A stretch of DNA of 64,000 nt from assembly GCA_017472605.1 (NCBI GenBank), contig JAFUPV010000002.1, forward strand, positions 124,001 through 188,000, given 5' to 3'. This DNA is from Lachnospiraceae bacterium. Lineage in GTDB: Bacteria > Bacillota > Clostridia > Lachnospirales > Lachnospiraceae. Positions 24,393 through 34,356 of the stretch are shown piece after piece. Both the position numbers and the translations under genes were made by a program. The notes below the pieces were generated by a model. It was given only the letters and a program-made list of their open reading frames with translations. It made no database searches and had not been told where the DNA came from. How positions within the stretch are numbered: the stretch's first letter is position 1; every line of letters starts with the position of its first letter.

Positions 24393-26681
24393 TCAATTCT
24401 CTTTATAGAAATTGATCAGGCATCCGTCCAGAATGATGGTTCTCTCATCATCCGTCAGCTCGCGGATCTTCAGCGTAAACGGCTTCAGCTCGTCCTTCAC
24501 CACATACGCAGTAATCTCAGACTTCTTGTCGATGATTGCCTGACGAATTCCCGGAACAAAGATGAAGTCCAGGTTGGAGAACGGCAGCTCATCCTCCTCA
24601 AAAATGAACGGAATCATGCCCCAGTTGATCAGGTTGGAACGATATCTCTTGGTTGCATATTCCTTCGCAATGTTGGCCAGACCGCCAAGCACTCTCTGGC
24701 AGGAAGCAGCCTGCTCACGCGCGGAACCGTCACCTGGCTTCACCGCATAGATGGTAGAACCGATACCGGTCTCTCTTGCCTTCAGCTCCGGATATGCTTT
24801 CTTCACAACGGTGAACGCAGCCTTCACATCCGCATCCTCACACATCGGGCACGCACCGGTTCTTCTGATTTCCTCGGCGGCACGAACCTTCTTTGCGCGG
24901 CCGACATACTCCGGATCCTTTCTGGACAGCGTAAACTCAGCCAGTCCAAGAGGATTGGAGCGGTAAGAGGAAGTTTCGCCGGACGGAATCAGCTCATCGG
25001 TCGTCGTTACCGGATCATGGATCTCGGAAACAACCTGCAGCAGGATGTCCTCTGTCAGCGCCACCTGCTCGGGCCAGTCCTTGATGTTCGGACCAAACTG
25101 GATCTCAACAGACGGATCCGGCTTGCCAACGCCGTTGTAAACACGATTATCATAGATGGTGCTGTCATAGTAATATTTCGGCTTGCTGAAGTTTACATCA
25201 ATGTCAGTAGCAGCAGTCAGATAGCCCTTATTGACTGCAGTTGCCGCGATGGAACGTGCATCCATCAGAGCAACAGACGCAATCTGTCCGCTGGTGATCT
25301 TGGAGCCTTCACGGTTCGGGAAGTTTCTGGTGGAGTGACGGATGCTCAGGCCGTTGTTGGACGGAACATCTCCTGCACCGAAGCACGGACCGCAGAACGC
25401 AGTGCGCACAGTTGCACCGGTTTCCATGATCTTTGCGATGCTTCCGTTCTTAATCAGCTCCATGAACACAGGCTGAGACGCAGGATATACGCTGAGGGAG
25501 AACTTGTCGGTTCCGATGCTCTGACCGTTCAGAATGTCAGCAACATCACACAGGTTCTCAAATCCGCCGCCTGCACATCCGGCGATCACGCCCTGCTCCA
25601 CATAGAGTCTGCCATCCTTAATCTTGTCGCGCAGCGTGTAGGGAACCTTGTTTCCAAGGCTTACCAGCGCATTCTTTTCCACCTCGGCGAGAACATCCTC
25701 CAGGTTTGCGTTGACCTCTTCGATGGTGTAGGCATTGCTCGGATGGAACGGCATTGCGATCATCGGCTTGATCTTGTCCAGATCAACCTTAACAACGCCA
25801 TTATAATATGCAACGTCTTCCGGAGCAAGGTAGTCAAACTCCTCCGGTCTTCTGTGAATCTCGTAGAACTCCTTCACCTGATCGTCCGTTACCCAGATGG
25901 AGGACAGGCAGGTGGTCTCTGTGGTCATAACATCAACACCGATACGGAAATCAACACTCAGATTTGCAACGCCCGGTCCAACGAACTCCATTACCTTATT
26001 ATTTACATAGCCATTTGCAAACACAGCTTTAATGATCGCCAGCGCAACGTCCTGCGGACCAACGCCCTTTTGCGGCTTTCCGCTGAGATAGATGGCAATT
26101 ACCTCCGGCATGTTGATGTCGTAGGTGCGGCTTAACAGCTGCTTAACGATCTCAGGACCGCCCTCGCCGCATGCCATGGTACCAAGAGCACCATATCTGG
26201 TATGGCTGTCAGAACCAAGCACCATCTTGCCGCAGCCTGCCAGAACCTCTCTTGCAAACTGGTGAATGACTGCCTGATGAGGCGGTACATAGATTCCGCC
26301 ATATTTTTTTGCGCAGGTCAGACCAAACATGTGGTCATCCTCGTTGATGGTTCCGCCGACAGCACAAAGGCTGTTGTGACAGTTGGTCAGAACATAGGGA
26401 ACCGGAAACTCGGTCAGTCCGCTTGCCCGCGCAGTCTGGATGATTCCGACGAAAGTAATATCATGGGAAGTCAGACGGTCAAATTTGATCTTCAGCTTCT
26501 TGTCATTGCCGCTTGTGTTGTGAGCCTGTAAGATGCGGTAAGCCATGGTTCCGGCTGCTGCCTGCTCTTTGTTCGGCGCCTGTCCCAGCTTTGCGCTCAA
26601 AGCGGCTGCTGCCTCAGCATTCTCCTCGACCAGCTCCGTTCCATGAAGCAGATACGCACCATTCTTGTATAACTCAATCAT
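24393..26681 (-). CDS. Aconitase-family hydratase
   Basis: 762 residues, a single-chain member of the aconitase superfamily related to the bacterial aconitase-like YbhJ group. The cluster-binding cysteines are visible in [11 protein letters not shown] and the CGPCFGAGD motif; the substrate-side motif [20 protein letters not shown] is also present, and the C-terminal swivel domain contains [14 protein letters not shown]. It probably isomerises citrate or a related tricarboxylic acid in the cytosol through a [4Fe-4S] centre; the exact substrate cannot be read. AGGAGGG precedes the ATG. It has its own promoter (26730-26758) and terminator and is divergent from the hydrogenase genes. Confidence 0.85.
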   Translation of the reverse strand: MIELYKNGAYLLHGTELVEENAEAAAALSAKLGQAPNKEQAAAGTMAYRILQAHNTSGNDKKLKIKFDRLTSHDITFVGIIQTARASGLTEFPVPYVLTNCHNSLCAVGGTINEDDHMFGLTCAKKYGGIYVPPHQAVIHQFAREVLAGCGKMVLGSDSHTRYGALGTMACGEGGPEIVKQLLSRTYDINMPEVIAIYLSGKPQKGVGPQDVALAIIKAVFANGYVNNKVMEFVGPGVANLSVDFRIGVDVMTTETTCLSSIWVTDDQVKEFYEIHRRPEEFDYLAPEDVAYYNGVVKVDLDKIKPMIAMPFHPSNAYTIEEVNANLEDVLAEVEKNALVSLGNKVPYTLRDKIKDGRLYVEQGVIAGCAGGGFENLCDVADILNGQSIGTDKFSLSVYPASQPVFMELIKNGSIAKIMETGATVRTAFCGPCFGAGDVPSNNGLSIRHSTRNFPNREGSKITSGQIASVALMDARSIAATAVNKGYLTAATDIDVNFSKPKYYYDSTIYDNRVYNGVGKPDPSVEIQFGPNIKDWPEQVALTEDILLQVVSEIHDPVTTTDELIPSGETSSYRSNPLGLAEFTLSRKDPEYVGRAKKVRAAEEIRRTGACPMCEDADVKAAFTVVKKAYPELKARETGIGSTIYAVKPGDGSAREQAASCQRVLGGLANIAKEYATKRYRSNLINWGMIPFIFEEDELPFSNLDFIFVPGIRQAIIDKKSEITAYVVKDELKPFTLKIRELTDDERTIILDGCLINFYKEN

Positions 26682-26729
26682 GTTGTCCCTCCTGTAGTGG
26701 TGTCTGTGTAAAAATGAAAATATGTTAAT

Positions 26730-26758
26730 ATCGTACCATGAAATAAAAATATTTACAA
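26730..26758 (-). promoter_or_regulatory. Sigma-A promoter of the hydratase gene
   Basis: Minus strand TTGTAA (26758-26753), 17-base spacer, TACGAT (26735-26730). Confidence 0.55.
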
Positions 26759-26785
26759 CAGAATTTTAGAAAAACCGTTTTCCCC

Positions 26786-26814
26786 TTGCCATCTCCCCCC
26801 ATCTCAAGTAAAAT
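26786..26814 (+). promoter_or_regulatory. Sigma-A promoter of hydCBA
   Basis: TTGCCA (26786-26791), 17-base spacer, TAAAAT (26809-26814), 45 bases before the first ATG. It is about 30 bases from the divergent hydratase promoter, so the two could be co-regulated. Confidence 0.6.
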
Positions 26815-26858
26815 AGACTCAGAACTCTCACCTATCAAAACATATCTGGAGGACAACC

Positions 26859-27341
26859 ATGGAACTTAATTTATCTGTTGTGGATGAAATCCTCAGCAAA
26901 TACGATCCCAATCCTGCCAACCTGATTCCGATCATGCAGGAAATTCAGGGCGTGTACAAGTACCTGCCGCGGGAAGCCCTTGAAATGGTTTCCGTCCACC
27001 TGGATCTGAGCATTTCCAAGATCTATGGTGTGGCAACCTTTTACGAGAATTTCTCGCTGGAAGCCAAGGGTAAGTACATCATCCGCTGCTGCGACGGCAC
27101 GGCCTGTCATGTGCGGAATTCAACCCAGATCCTGAAAGCGCTTCGCGAGGAACTTGGTCTGGAAGAAAAACAGCATACCACACCGGACATGCTGTTCACA
27201 CTGGAAACCGTTTCCTGTCTCGGTGCCTGCGGACTGGCTCCGGTCATGGTCATTAACGATGACGTGTACGCGTCTGTGACCGTGGATAAAGTAAAGGAAA
27301 CCATCAAAGCGTTAAGAGAAAAAGAGAAGGAGGCGGTCTGA
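26859..27341 (+). CDS. hydC: NuoE-like [2Fe-2S] subunit of electron-bifurcating hydrogenase
   Basis: 160 residues, the length of HydC of HydABC complexes. The thioredoxin-like [2Fe-2S] ferredoxin ligands are CDGTACHVRN (two Cys) and CLGACGLAP (two Cys). An N-terminal helical bundle (PNPANLIPIMQEIQGVYKYLPREAL) is typical of NuoE. It passes electrons within the complex next to the flavin subunit. TGGAGG precedes the ATG. Its stop overlaps the hydB start by one base (TGATG), so the two are translationally coupled. Confidence 0.9.
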   Translation: MELNLSVVDEILSKYDPNPANLIPIMQEIQGVYKYLPREALEMVSVHLDLSISKIYGVATFYENFSLEAKGKYIIRCCDGTACHVRNSTQILKALREELGLEEKQHTTPDMLFTLETVSCLGACGLAPVMVINDDVYASVTVDKVKETIKALREKEKEAV

Positions 27342-29227
27342 TGGAAAAAATCACAAATGCGGCAATGCTGGACGGCATCCGCGCAAATGCCAACCAGGCT
27401 CTGGAAAATCAGAAAATCCGCATCCTCGTCTGCTGCGGTACCGGCTGTGTTTCCAGCGGATCCCTGTTCATTTACAATAAATTAAAGGAGCTCTGCGAAG
27501 CAGACGGTCTGTCTGTTGGTGTGCAGCTGGAGATGGACGCGGAAGTGAAGGACGTGGGCATGAAGAAAAGCGGATGCCACGGCTTCTGCGAAATGGGTCC
27601 CCTTCTTCGAATTGAACCGCTGGACATTCTCTACACCAAAGTAAAAGTCGAGGACTGCGAAGAAATTTTTGAAAAGACGATTAAAAACGGCGAGGTCATC
27701 GACCGTCTGCTGTATCAGCTTGACGGAAAGAAATACCAGGCACAGGACGAAATCCCCTTCTATGCCATGCAGACACGAAACGTTCTGGAGAACTGCGGAC
27801 GAAACGATGCCAACGATATCTATGAATATATTGCCAAGGGCGGCTACAGTGCCATCTGCAAAGCGCTGTTTTCCATGACGCCGCAGGAAGTCTGTGATGT
27901 GGTGGAGCAAAGCGGTCTGCGCGGACGCGGCGGCGGCGGTTTCCCGACCGGACGCAAGTGGCAGTCGGTTCTGCGTCAGAAGGATCCAAAGCACTATGTT
28001 GTCTGCAACGGTGATGAAGGTGACCCGGGCGCGTTCATGGACCGCTCCATCATGGAAGGCGATCCGCACCGCATGATCGAGGGCATGATGCTGGCAGCCT
28101 ATGCGGCAAAGTCGGACGAGGGATACATCTATGTCCGCGCCGAGTATCCGCTGGCAGTAGAGCGTCTTCAGCATGCCATTGAAACCGCAACAGAAGCCGG
28201 TCTTCTTGGAGACAACATCCTTGGCTCCGATTTCAGCTTCCGCTTACATATTAACAAAGGCGCCGGCGCGTTTGTCTGCGGCGAGGGTTCTGCTCTGACC
28301 GCTTCCATCGAAGGCTACCGCGGCATGCCCCGTGTGAAACCGCCGCGGACCGTTGAACATGGTCTGTTTGACAAGCCGACCGTTCTCAATAACGTGGAGA
28401 CCTTTGCCAATGTGCCGAAGATCGTTTTAAACGGCGCGGACTGGTACCGAACCATGGGTACAGAAAACAGCCCGGGCACCAAGGCGTTCGCTCTGACCGG
28501 AAACGTCAATAATACCGGTCTGATTGAGGTTCCCATGGGCACGAGCCTGAACAAAATCATCTTTGAGATCGGCGGCGGCATCAAGAATGGAAAGAAGTTC
28601 AAGGGCGTCCAGATCGGCGGACCATCCGGCGGCTGCCTGTGCCTGCCTGAAGAACACATGAACCTTCCGCTGGACTTTGACAGCCTGAAGAAGGTAAATG
28701 CCATGATCGGTTCCGGCGGTCTTGTTGTCATGGATGAGGACACCTGCATGGTGGAGGTTTCCCGCTTCTTCATGAACTTCACCCAGAACGAAAGCTGCGG
28801 CAAGTGCGTTCCATGCCGTGAGGGTACCAAACGTATGCTGGAAATTCTGGAAAAAATTGTTGCCGGAAATGGTACGGTGGAGGACATCGATCTGCTGTCC
28901 GATCTGGCGGACACGGTTTCCAACACGGCGCTCTGCGGTCTCGGCAAATCGGCTGCGTCCCCGGTTATTTCCACTCTCCGCTACTTTAAGGACGAATATC
29001 TGGCTCATGTTGTGGAGAAAAAATGTCCTGCCGGTGTCTGTCAGGCCTTTAAGAACTATGTGATTGACGCGGAGAAATGTAAGGGCTGTACCAAATGCGC
29101 ACGCAACTGTCCGGTTGGTGCGATTTCCGGAAAAGTCAAGCAGCTTCATGTCATTGATACGGAGAAATGCATCAAGTGCGGTGCCTGCGTAAGCAACTGT
29201 AACTTTGGCGCAATTGAGGAGGTCTGA
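27341..29227 (+). CDS. hydB: NuoF-like flavin subunit of electron-bifurcating hydrogenase
   Basis: 628 residues in HydB order: an N-terminal [2Fe-2S] thioredoxin-like domain (LVCCGTGCVSSGS and SGCHGFCEMGP), a NuoF core with the FMN/NADH site (GLRGRGGGGFPTGRKW and CNGDEGDPGAFMDRS), the [4Fe-4S] ligands ESCGKCVPCREGT, and a C-terminal two-cluster ferredoxin (CKGCTKCARNCPVGAI and CIKCGACVSNCNFGAI). In characterised complexes this subunit holds the FMN and exchanges electrons with NAD(H) and ferredoxin. Four bases separate it from hydA. Subunit composition and order C-B-A fit a bifurcating HydABC. Confidence 0.93.
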   Translation: MEKITNAAMLDGIRANANQALENQKIRILVCCGTGCVSSGSLFIYNKLKELCEADGLSVGVQLEMDAEVKDVGMKKSGCHGFCEMGPLLRIEPLDILYTKVKVEDCEEIFEKTIKNGEVIDRLLYQLDGKKYQAQDEIPFYAMQTRNVLENCGRNDANDIYEYIAKGGYSAICKALFSMTPQEVCDVVEQSGLRGRGGGGFPTGRKWQSVLRQKDPKHYVVCNGDEGDPGAFMDRSIMEGDPHRMIEGMMLAAYAAKSDEGYIYVRAEYPLAVERLQHAIETATEAGLLGDNILGSDFSFRLHINKGAGAFVCGEGSALTASIEGYRGMPRVKPPRTVEHGLFDKPTVLNNVETFANVPKIVLNGADWYRTMGTENSPGTKAFALTGNVNNTGLIEVPMGTSLNKIIFEIGGGIKNGKKFKGVQIGGPSGGCLCLPEEHMNLPLDFDSLKKVNAMIGSGGLVVMDEDTCMVEVSRFFMNFTQNESCGKCVPCREGTKRMLEILEKIVAGNGTVEDIDLLSDLADTVSNTALCGLGKSAASPVISTLRYFKDEYLAHVVEKKCPAGVCQAFKNYVIDAEKCKGCTKCARNCPVGAISGKVKQLHVIDTEKCIKCGACVSNCNFGAIEEV

Positions 29228-29230
29228 TCT

Positions 29231-30913
29231 ATGGGAGTTATGTATATCGACGGAAAACGCGTCGAGTTTACCGATGAGAAAAACGTGCTCGCTGTCATCC
29301 GCAAAGCCGGCATCGACCTGCCTACCCTCTGCTACAGCAGTGAGCTTTCCACCTACGGCGCATGCCGCATGTGTGTTGTTGAAGATAAATGGGGAAAGAT
29401 TGACGCGTCCTGCTCCATGGTTCCCCGGGACGGAATGGAGATTAAAACCAATTCCGCAAAGCTGTTAAAGCACCGCAAGATGATCATTGAGCTGCTTCTG
29501 TCTTCCCACGACTGCAACTGTACGCTCTGCGGAAAGAGCGGTTCCTGTGAGCTGCAGAAGCTGGCTTACCGCTACGGCGTCCGCAACGTCCGCTTTGAGG
29601 ATACCCGTGAGCAGATGCCAATCGACTATTCTTCCCCGGCCATCGTCCGCGACCCCAACAAGTGCATCCTCTGCGGTGACTGTGTCCGCGCCTGCGACGA
29701 GCTTCAGGGAATGGGAATTCTGGAATTTGTACACCGTGGCTCCAACATGCGTGTGCAGCCGGCATTTAATGAGCCGCTGTCCAACACGAAGTGCATCAGC
29801 TGCGGTCAGTGCTCCGCTGTCTGTCCTACCAACGCGATCCGGATCCGCAGAAACATTGCCGATGTCTGGAGAGTTCTTTTCGATCCGACCAAGCGCGTGG
29901 TTGCCCAGATTGCGCCGGCAGTCCGTGTTGCCCTCGGTGAGGAATTCGGTCTGACAAACGGTGAAAATGCCATCGGCAAGATTGTCACTGCGCTGAAGCG
30001 TCTCGGCTTTGACCATGTGACGGACACCACGCTGGCGGCTGACTTTACGGTCATGGAGGAAGCTCATGAGTTCCTGGACCGCCTCAAAAACGGAGGCAAG
30101 TTCCCCATGTTCACCTCCTGCTGTCCTGCATGGGTGAAATACTGCGAAAACTGCGATCCTGAGCTGCTGGATCACATTTCCACCTGCAAGTCTCCGATGC
30201 AGATGTTCTCGCCGCTGATTAAGGAGTATTATGCGCAGAAGGATCCCTCCAAAGAGACGGTTGTTGTTGCCATCATGCCCTGTACCGCCAAGAAGATGGA
30301 AGCAGGACGGGAAGAGTTCATGACTGACGGTGTTCCGGACACCAACTATGTTCTGACTACCACGGAGCTGATTCAGATGATCATTGAGATGGGTCTTGAT
30401 TTCAATTCTCTGGAAGACTTCGCTCCGGGCATGCCCCTTGGTCTTGGCTCCGGCGCCGGTGTGATTTTTGGTGCCACCGGCGGTGTTGCGGAATCGGTGA
30501 TCCGTTTCTGCATGAAGGAAAAGAACTACGAGGCGCTGGAAAAGATTGAACTGTGCGGTGTCCGCGGTTTCGAGGACATCAAGGAGGCAACGCTGACTCT
30601 GGACGGACAGGAAATTAAAATTGCTGTTGTTCATGGTCTGAAGGACGCAAAGAAGCTGATCAAACAGATCCGCTCCGGTGAGCGTTTCTATCACCTGATC
30701 GAGGTCATGAGCTGCAAGGGCGGCTGCGTCGGCGGCGCCGGTCAGCCGGCAGGAACGACAGCCCGCAAGAAGGTGCGCGCTGCCGGTCTGTATAACGCGG
30801 ATAACATGACTGGAATTAAGAGAAGCGAAGAGAATCCGATGGTGGATTATCTGTATAAGAATCTGGTAAAGGATCATGCGCATGAGTGGTTCCATGTGCA
30901 TTATAAGCACTGA
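29231..30913 (+). CDS. hydA: [FeFe]-hydrogenase catalytic subunit
   Basis: 560 residues. From the N-terminus: a [2Fe-2S] domain (LCYSSELSTYGACRMCVVE), the His-ligated cluster HDCNCTLCGKSGSC, two [4Fe-4S] clusters (CILCGDCVRACDE and CISCGQCSAVCP), and the H-cluster domain with L1 FTSCCPAW, L2 IMPCTAKKMEA and L3 EVMSCKGGCVGGAGQP. All H-cluster cysteines are present. It is shorter than some HydA subunits because no extra C-terminal [2Fe-2S] domain is present. With HydB and HydC it would produce hydrogen from NADH and reduced ferredoxin during fermentation. GGAGG is 8 bases before the ATG. No hydEFG maturases are in the window. Confidence 0.95.
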   Translation: MGVMYIDGKRVEFTDEKNVLAVIRKAGIDLPTLCYSSELSTYGACRMCVVEDKWGKIDASCSMVPRDGMEIKTNSAKLLKHRKMIIELLLSSHDCNCTLCGKSGSCELQKLAYRYGVRNVRFEDTREQMPIDYSSPAIVRDPNKCILCGDCVRACDELQGMGILEFVHRGSNMRVQPAFNEPLSNTKCISCGQCSAVCPTNAIRIRRNIADVWRVLFDPTKRVVAQIAPAVRVALGEEFGLTNGENAIGKIVTALKRLGFDHVTDTTLAADFTVMEEAHEFLDRLKNGGKFPMFTSCCPAWVKYCENCDPELLDHISTCKSPMQMFSPLIKEYYAQKDPSKETVVVAIMPCTAKKMEAGREEFMTDGVPDTNYVLTTTELIQMIIEMGLDFNSLEDFAPGMPLGLGSGAGVIFGATGGVAESVIRFCMKEKNYEALEKIELCGVRGFEDIKEATLTLDGQEIKIAVVHGLKDAKKLIKQIRSGERFYHLIEVMSCKGGCVGGAGQPAGTTARKKVRAAGLYNADNMTGIKRSEENPMVDYLYKNLVKDHAHEWFHVHYKH

Positions 30914-30984
30914 GAAACGGGAGAAACCGATTACTGATGTCTGCCCGGATGAAGAAACACCAGACCACGAAAGGAGCTTTTCTC

Positions 30985-31932
30985 ATGAACAGTAAAGAAC
31001 GAATGCTCAACGCCATGAAGGGGAAGCCGGTTGACCGCGTCCCGGTTACTTTCTTCGCACACCAGCCAAGCGGAACTGCCCACATCAACTGGGTGAAAAA
31101 CACCGGAATGGACGCGATTGCCATTGAACCGGAAGGCTACTACGGAATTCACCGCCACTGGGATGCCCCGCTGAAAACACTGGATGATTTCAAAAAGCTG
31201 CGCCCGTTTACGAAGCGGGATCCTTATCTTGCCGGCCAGATTGACCGGGCTGCCCGGGTAGTCGATGCCATTGGAGACGAAAAAGCGGTATTCACGATGC
31301 TGTTTACCCCATTTTCCATGATGAAACATACGCTTCAGAGCGAGACCGGAATCATGGACCTCTGGCGCGAAAATGAAAAAGCATTTCTCCAGGTCATGGA
31401 TGTTTTTGAAGAAACAAATCTGGCGTTCCTTGAAGGATTAAAAGAAAGATCCGGCCTGGACGGCATTTTCGTTTCCTTCCAGAACGCGGAAAAATGGCGC
31501 TTTACACCGGACGAGTACCGGGAAATCCTGACTCCCTACGACAAACGGCTTCTTGCTGCAATTAACGCAGCCTATGACTATAATATTGTGCATCTCTGTT
31601 CCTGGGGAAATGAGCCGAACAACATTGAGCTCTGGCGCGATTACGACTATGAGACGGTCAATTGGGGCGTCTTTCAGGAAGAAAATCTCTCTCTCCTGCA
31701 GGGCCGCACGTTCTTCCGTCCCCAAACAACCGTTATGGGCGGCTTCGACCGTCTGAAAGAAGGTATCCTTTACCGGGGAAACCGGGAGGAAATCGTGCAG
31801 TACACGAAGAATCTGATCCGGGAAACAGGAAGAGAACGTCTCATCCTCTCCGCCGACTGTTCCGTGGAAACAGACCTGCCGGATGAGCATATCCGATGGG
31901 TTGTTGAGGCAGCTGAGGAGTATGAGTCGTAA
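30985..31932 (+). CDS. Uroporphyrinogen-decarboxylase-family protein (MtaA-like)
   Basis: 315 residues with the UROD TIM-barrel pattern: MNSKERMLNAMKGKPVDRVPV at the N-terminus, LFTPFSMMKHTL in the middle, LLAAINAAYDYNIVHLCSWG and the ending RLILSADCSVETDLPDEHIRW. Non-haem members of this family transfer methyl groups between corrinoid proteins and thiols or demethylate O-methyl compounds; true haem-pathway enzymes are less likely in a fermentative anaerobe. The start at 30985 has AAAGGAG; 16 upstream in-frame residues are leader. It lies 71 bases after hydA and may be co-transcribed. A GC-rich inverted repeat (GGCGCC arms) follows the stop at about 31938-31966. Confidence 0.8.
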   Translation: MNSKERMLNAMKGKPVDRVPVTFFAHQPSGTAHINWVKNTGMDAIAIEPEGYYGIHRHWDAPLKTLDDFKKLRPFTKRDPYLAGQIDRAARVVDAIGDEKAVFTMLFTPFSMMKHTLQSETGIMDLWRENEKAFLQVMDVFEETNLAFLEGLKERSGLDGIFVSFQNAEKWRFTPDEYREILTPYDKRLLAAINAAYDYNIVHLCSWGNEPNNIELWRDYDYETVNWGVFQEENLSLLQGRTFFRPQTTVMGGFDRLKEGILYRGNREEIVQYTKNLIRETGRERLILSADCSVETDLPDEHIRWVVEAAEEYES

Positions 31933-31983
31933 TACGGCGCCCGCCTAATGAATGCGCAGGCGCCTCGCCCACCCCGCGGCTCA

Positions 31984-33868
31984 ATCGAGTAGGAGGCGGT
32001 GACTAACCGCCGTCCTCTCACAACACCGGACATACAGTTCACGTATCCGGCGTTTTCAATAGTTGACGTGCATAGACTGGTATGCTGTGGCTAAATCGTA
32101 AAAGCCCCAGTTAACCAGTCTATCTTTTGTTAATGCTCTTTGAACCACACCAGAACCTGCCATACGCCAGTATGCTTTCCGACTGTAAGCTCCTTCGCAG
32201 GCTACCCACTCCGGCATACCCAGTCCGATTAATTTTCGCTTTCGCGTTCTCGGCAGTTTCCACTGTTTCCAGATACACATTCGTATCCGGCGGTACAGCC
32301 ATCCGTTCAGCTCTTCGATGTTGTTCTTCATATCTGCTATGCTGTAGTAATTTAGCCATCCTCTCATGTATACTTTAACTATCTCCATGGTTCTGACTAT
32401 ACTACCACATCTGCTCCGGGAAGTGAGCATCCGTAACTTATCCTTGGCTTTCTTCCACGATTTTGCATGTACTCGGATGTATATGCCTTTACCGTTCTTC
32501 CCAAGGCAGAAGCCAAGGTACTTAAATTTTCGGATTGCAAATATACTGACTGTCCGACTTTTCTCCCGATTCATTTTCAGTTGTAGTTTTTCCTCGAGAT
32601 ATTTGATACTGGATTCCAACAGTCTTTCTGAGGATCGCTCGCTTTTTTGCAAGAAGCACAATGTCATCCGCATAACGAATGCACGGTACGCCCCTCCTTT
32701 TGAACTCCCAGTCGAACTCATTGAGATAGACATTGGCAAGCAGGGGCGAAAGATTCCCTCCCTGCGGCGAGCCTTCTTCTGTCTCCATGACAACACCATT
32801 TTCCATCACTCCACTTTTCAGATACCGCTTTACCATCTGTATCACTCTTTCATCCTTGACCCGTTGTCTCAATAAATTGAGTAATATCGTGTGGTTCAGT
32901 GTGTCGAAATACTTTGACAGGTCAAGAACTACTGCTCTTGTATATCCCTGTTCTGCGTATTCCTTAATCCTTAAAATGGCATCTTTCGCACTCCTTCCCG
33001 GACGATAGCCGAAGCTATTCTCCGAAAACAGCGGCTCAAAGATTGGCATCAGCTGCTGTGCCAATGCCTGCTGGATGATGCGGTCTATGACGGTTGGAAT
33101 TCCGAGTTTCCGGATTCCCCCGTCCGGCTTGGGGATTTCCACTCGTCTGACAGGAGATGGTGTATATTTCCCTTTGCGGATTCTCTCCACCAGTTCTTTG
33201 TGGTTTTCCTTCAGCCATGGTAGCGCCGCTTCTATGGTCATCCCATCAACTCCCGGCGCTCCCTTATTTGCCTTCACCCTTTTGTAAGCTCTGTTAAGGT
33301 TGTCCTTATCCAGAATCTTACCTAAGATATCCGGCTCTGTACTGTCCCTTTCCTTCCATATCCGGTTGAACGAACGGTGTGCTCTCACATACCCTTTACG
33401 TTCCGCGCTATCTCTTTGTGAGCAGCTGTCATTGTTTTCTACACCCATTGTCCATTCCTCCTTTCCGAGTCGTACTTAAGGCTTCTATTGATTCGGTCCT
33501 TCATGAAAAAACTTCCACTACTATGACCTCTGCTGACTTCTGTGCATTCAGCACTGCTTTGGGCAGTGGTTACTCCTTTCAGAGCGTACCGCACAGATCT
33601 CCCTGGGTACCACACATTTCTTTCCCGCCATCTATCTGCCACATTTACTGCACCCAGTTCCGTGTAGTTATCGGGCTTCGACTTGTATGGCAGCCTTACC
33701 CCTGAGCACAGCCTTTTATGTGATTTCTGTTCGTCAGACCAGCAGTTTGCCTCCACCTTCCTTCAGATTCCACTTCGCAGTGAACACCCTTGGTCTTGGC
33801 TATGACTTTCCCACTACCGGGCAGTCTCTGGACTTTCACCAGTTAGAAATGTGCGCCGCCAGGCGCAC
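31984..33868 (-). mobile_element. Group II intron (probably class C)
   Basis: The 5' end is GTGCG at 33868 on the minus strand, followed by a GC-rich hairpin and AACTGGTGAAAGTCC, a usual start of bacterial introns. The encoded protein spans 33448-32056. Between its stop and 31984 lie a domain V-like hairpin (CGCCGGATACGTGAAC... TGTATGTCCGGTG) and a domain VI-like stem (GGCGGTTAGTCACCGCC) ending CCTCCTACTCGAT. The 3' boundary is uncertain by a few bases. The intron sits about six bases downstream of a perfect 15-bp hairpin (33874-33910), the insertion habit of class C introns. Confidence 0.8.
32056..33448 (-). pseudogene. ltrA: Group II intron reverse transcriptase/maturase, frameshifted
   Basis: The first frame (33448 to about 32640) has reverse transcriptase motifs: GAPGVDGM, IPKPDGGIRKLGIPT, FGYRPGRSAKDAI, EEGSPQGGNLSPLLANVYL and the catalytic YADDIVLLAK. 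The second frame continues with SERSSERLLESSIKYLEEKL, FKYLGF and the maturase domain (RGWLNYYSIADMKNNIEELN...). The switch is at a run of six T on the plus strand (32643-32648); removing one base would rejoin YADDIVLLAKSERSSERLL. No DNA-endonuclease domain is visible, as in class C. The ATG at 33448 has AAAGGAGG upstream. If the frameshift is real, the intron cannot move by itself unless helped in trans. Confidence 0.85.
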
Positions 33869-33873
33869 CATAA

Positions 33874-33910
33874 ATCCAGGCGGACATGTCACTGGCATGT
33901 CCGCCTGGAT
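33874..33910 (-). repeat. Dispersed stem-loop repeat, copy B; terminator-like intron target
   Basis: ATCCAGGCGGACATG (33874-33888) and CATGTCCGCCTGGAT (33896-33910) are perfect 15-base arms around loop TCACTGG. On the minus strand it follows the DUF975 stop by 12 bases and is followed by ATTTATG and then the intron. The loop and the right flank CCTGGATGCATAA match copy A at 1547-1585. Confidence 0.75.
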
Positions 33911-33922
33911 GCATAAGCGATA

Positions 33923-34327
33923 TCAATCAACAAACTCCGTCCCTGACACTTCCCGATAAAACGCTGCAGTCGCCGCCTGTTTATAAGGAGTCAGCCACAG
34001 ATTTCCGATCCCCATTGTCAGGGCAGCCAGAATATCCCAGCCAATGAAACTGATCTGCAGACAGAAAAGTCTCCAACGGTTTCCAGTCATCATCTCTTTC
34101 GACCGGGAAATCGCCTCATTGGCCGACAGATCCGGATTCTCTGCCAGAATATAGGCGGTCATTGCATAGCTGTAGGACGCAATGATTCCCGGAACCAGAA
34201 ACAGCATCGACCACAGCAGGGTATAGAGCGTCTTCAGGAATCTGGTGGAAGCAGTTGTTTTCCAATCAGAAAAATAACCAGACAAAGCATCACGGGCAAT
34301 TGCTCTGAAATCGGATGCGCATTTCAT
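33923..34327 (-). CDS. DUF975-family membrane protein, short form
   Basis: 134 residues. The N-terminal FRAIARDALSG box and the C-terminal core (LLWSMLFLVPGIIASYSYAMTAYILAENPDLSANEAISRSKEMMTG and CLQISFIGWDILAALTMGIG) are those of DUF975 integral membrane proteins, which are usually much longer. The membrane segments normally found between these two blocks are missing: ALSG is followed almost directly by SDWKTTASTRFLKTLYTLLWS. This suggests an internal deletion that kept the frame, so function is uncertain. It lies 29 bases downstream of the HNH gene on the same strand and directly before the intron target hairpin. Confidence 0.75.
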   Translation of the reverse strand: MKCASDFRAIARDALSGYFSDWKTTASTRFLKTLYTLLWSMLFLVPGIIASYSYAMTAYILAENPDLSANEAISRSKEMMTGNRWRLFCLQISFIGWDILAALTMGIGNLWLTPYKQAATAAFYREVSGTEFVD

Positions 34328-34356
34328 ATAATATGTTTCCCTCCATCTCAGTTGAT

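Noticed and set aside
24237-26135. 632-codon plus-strand open frame opposite the hydratase
   Set aside because: Antisense shadow with no recognisable domain; the minus-strand gene has promoter, ribosome site and terminator.
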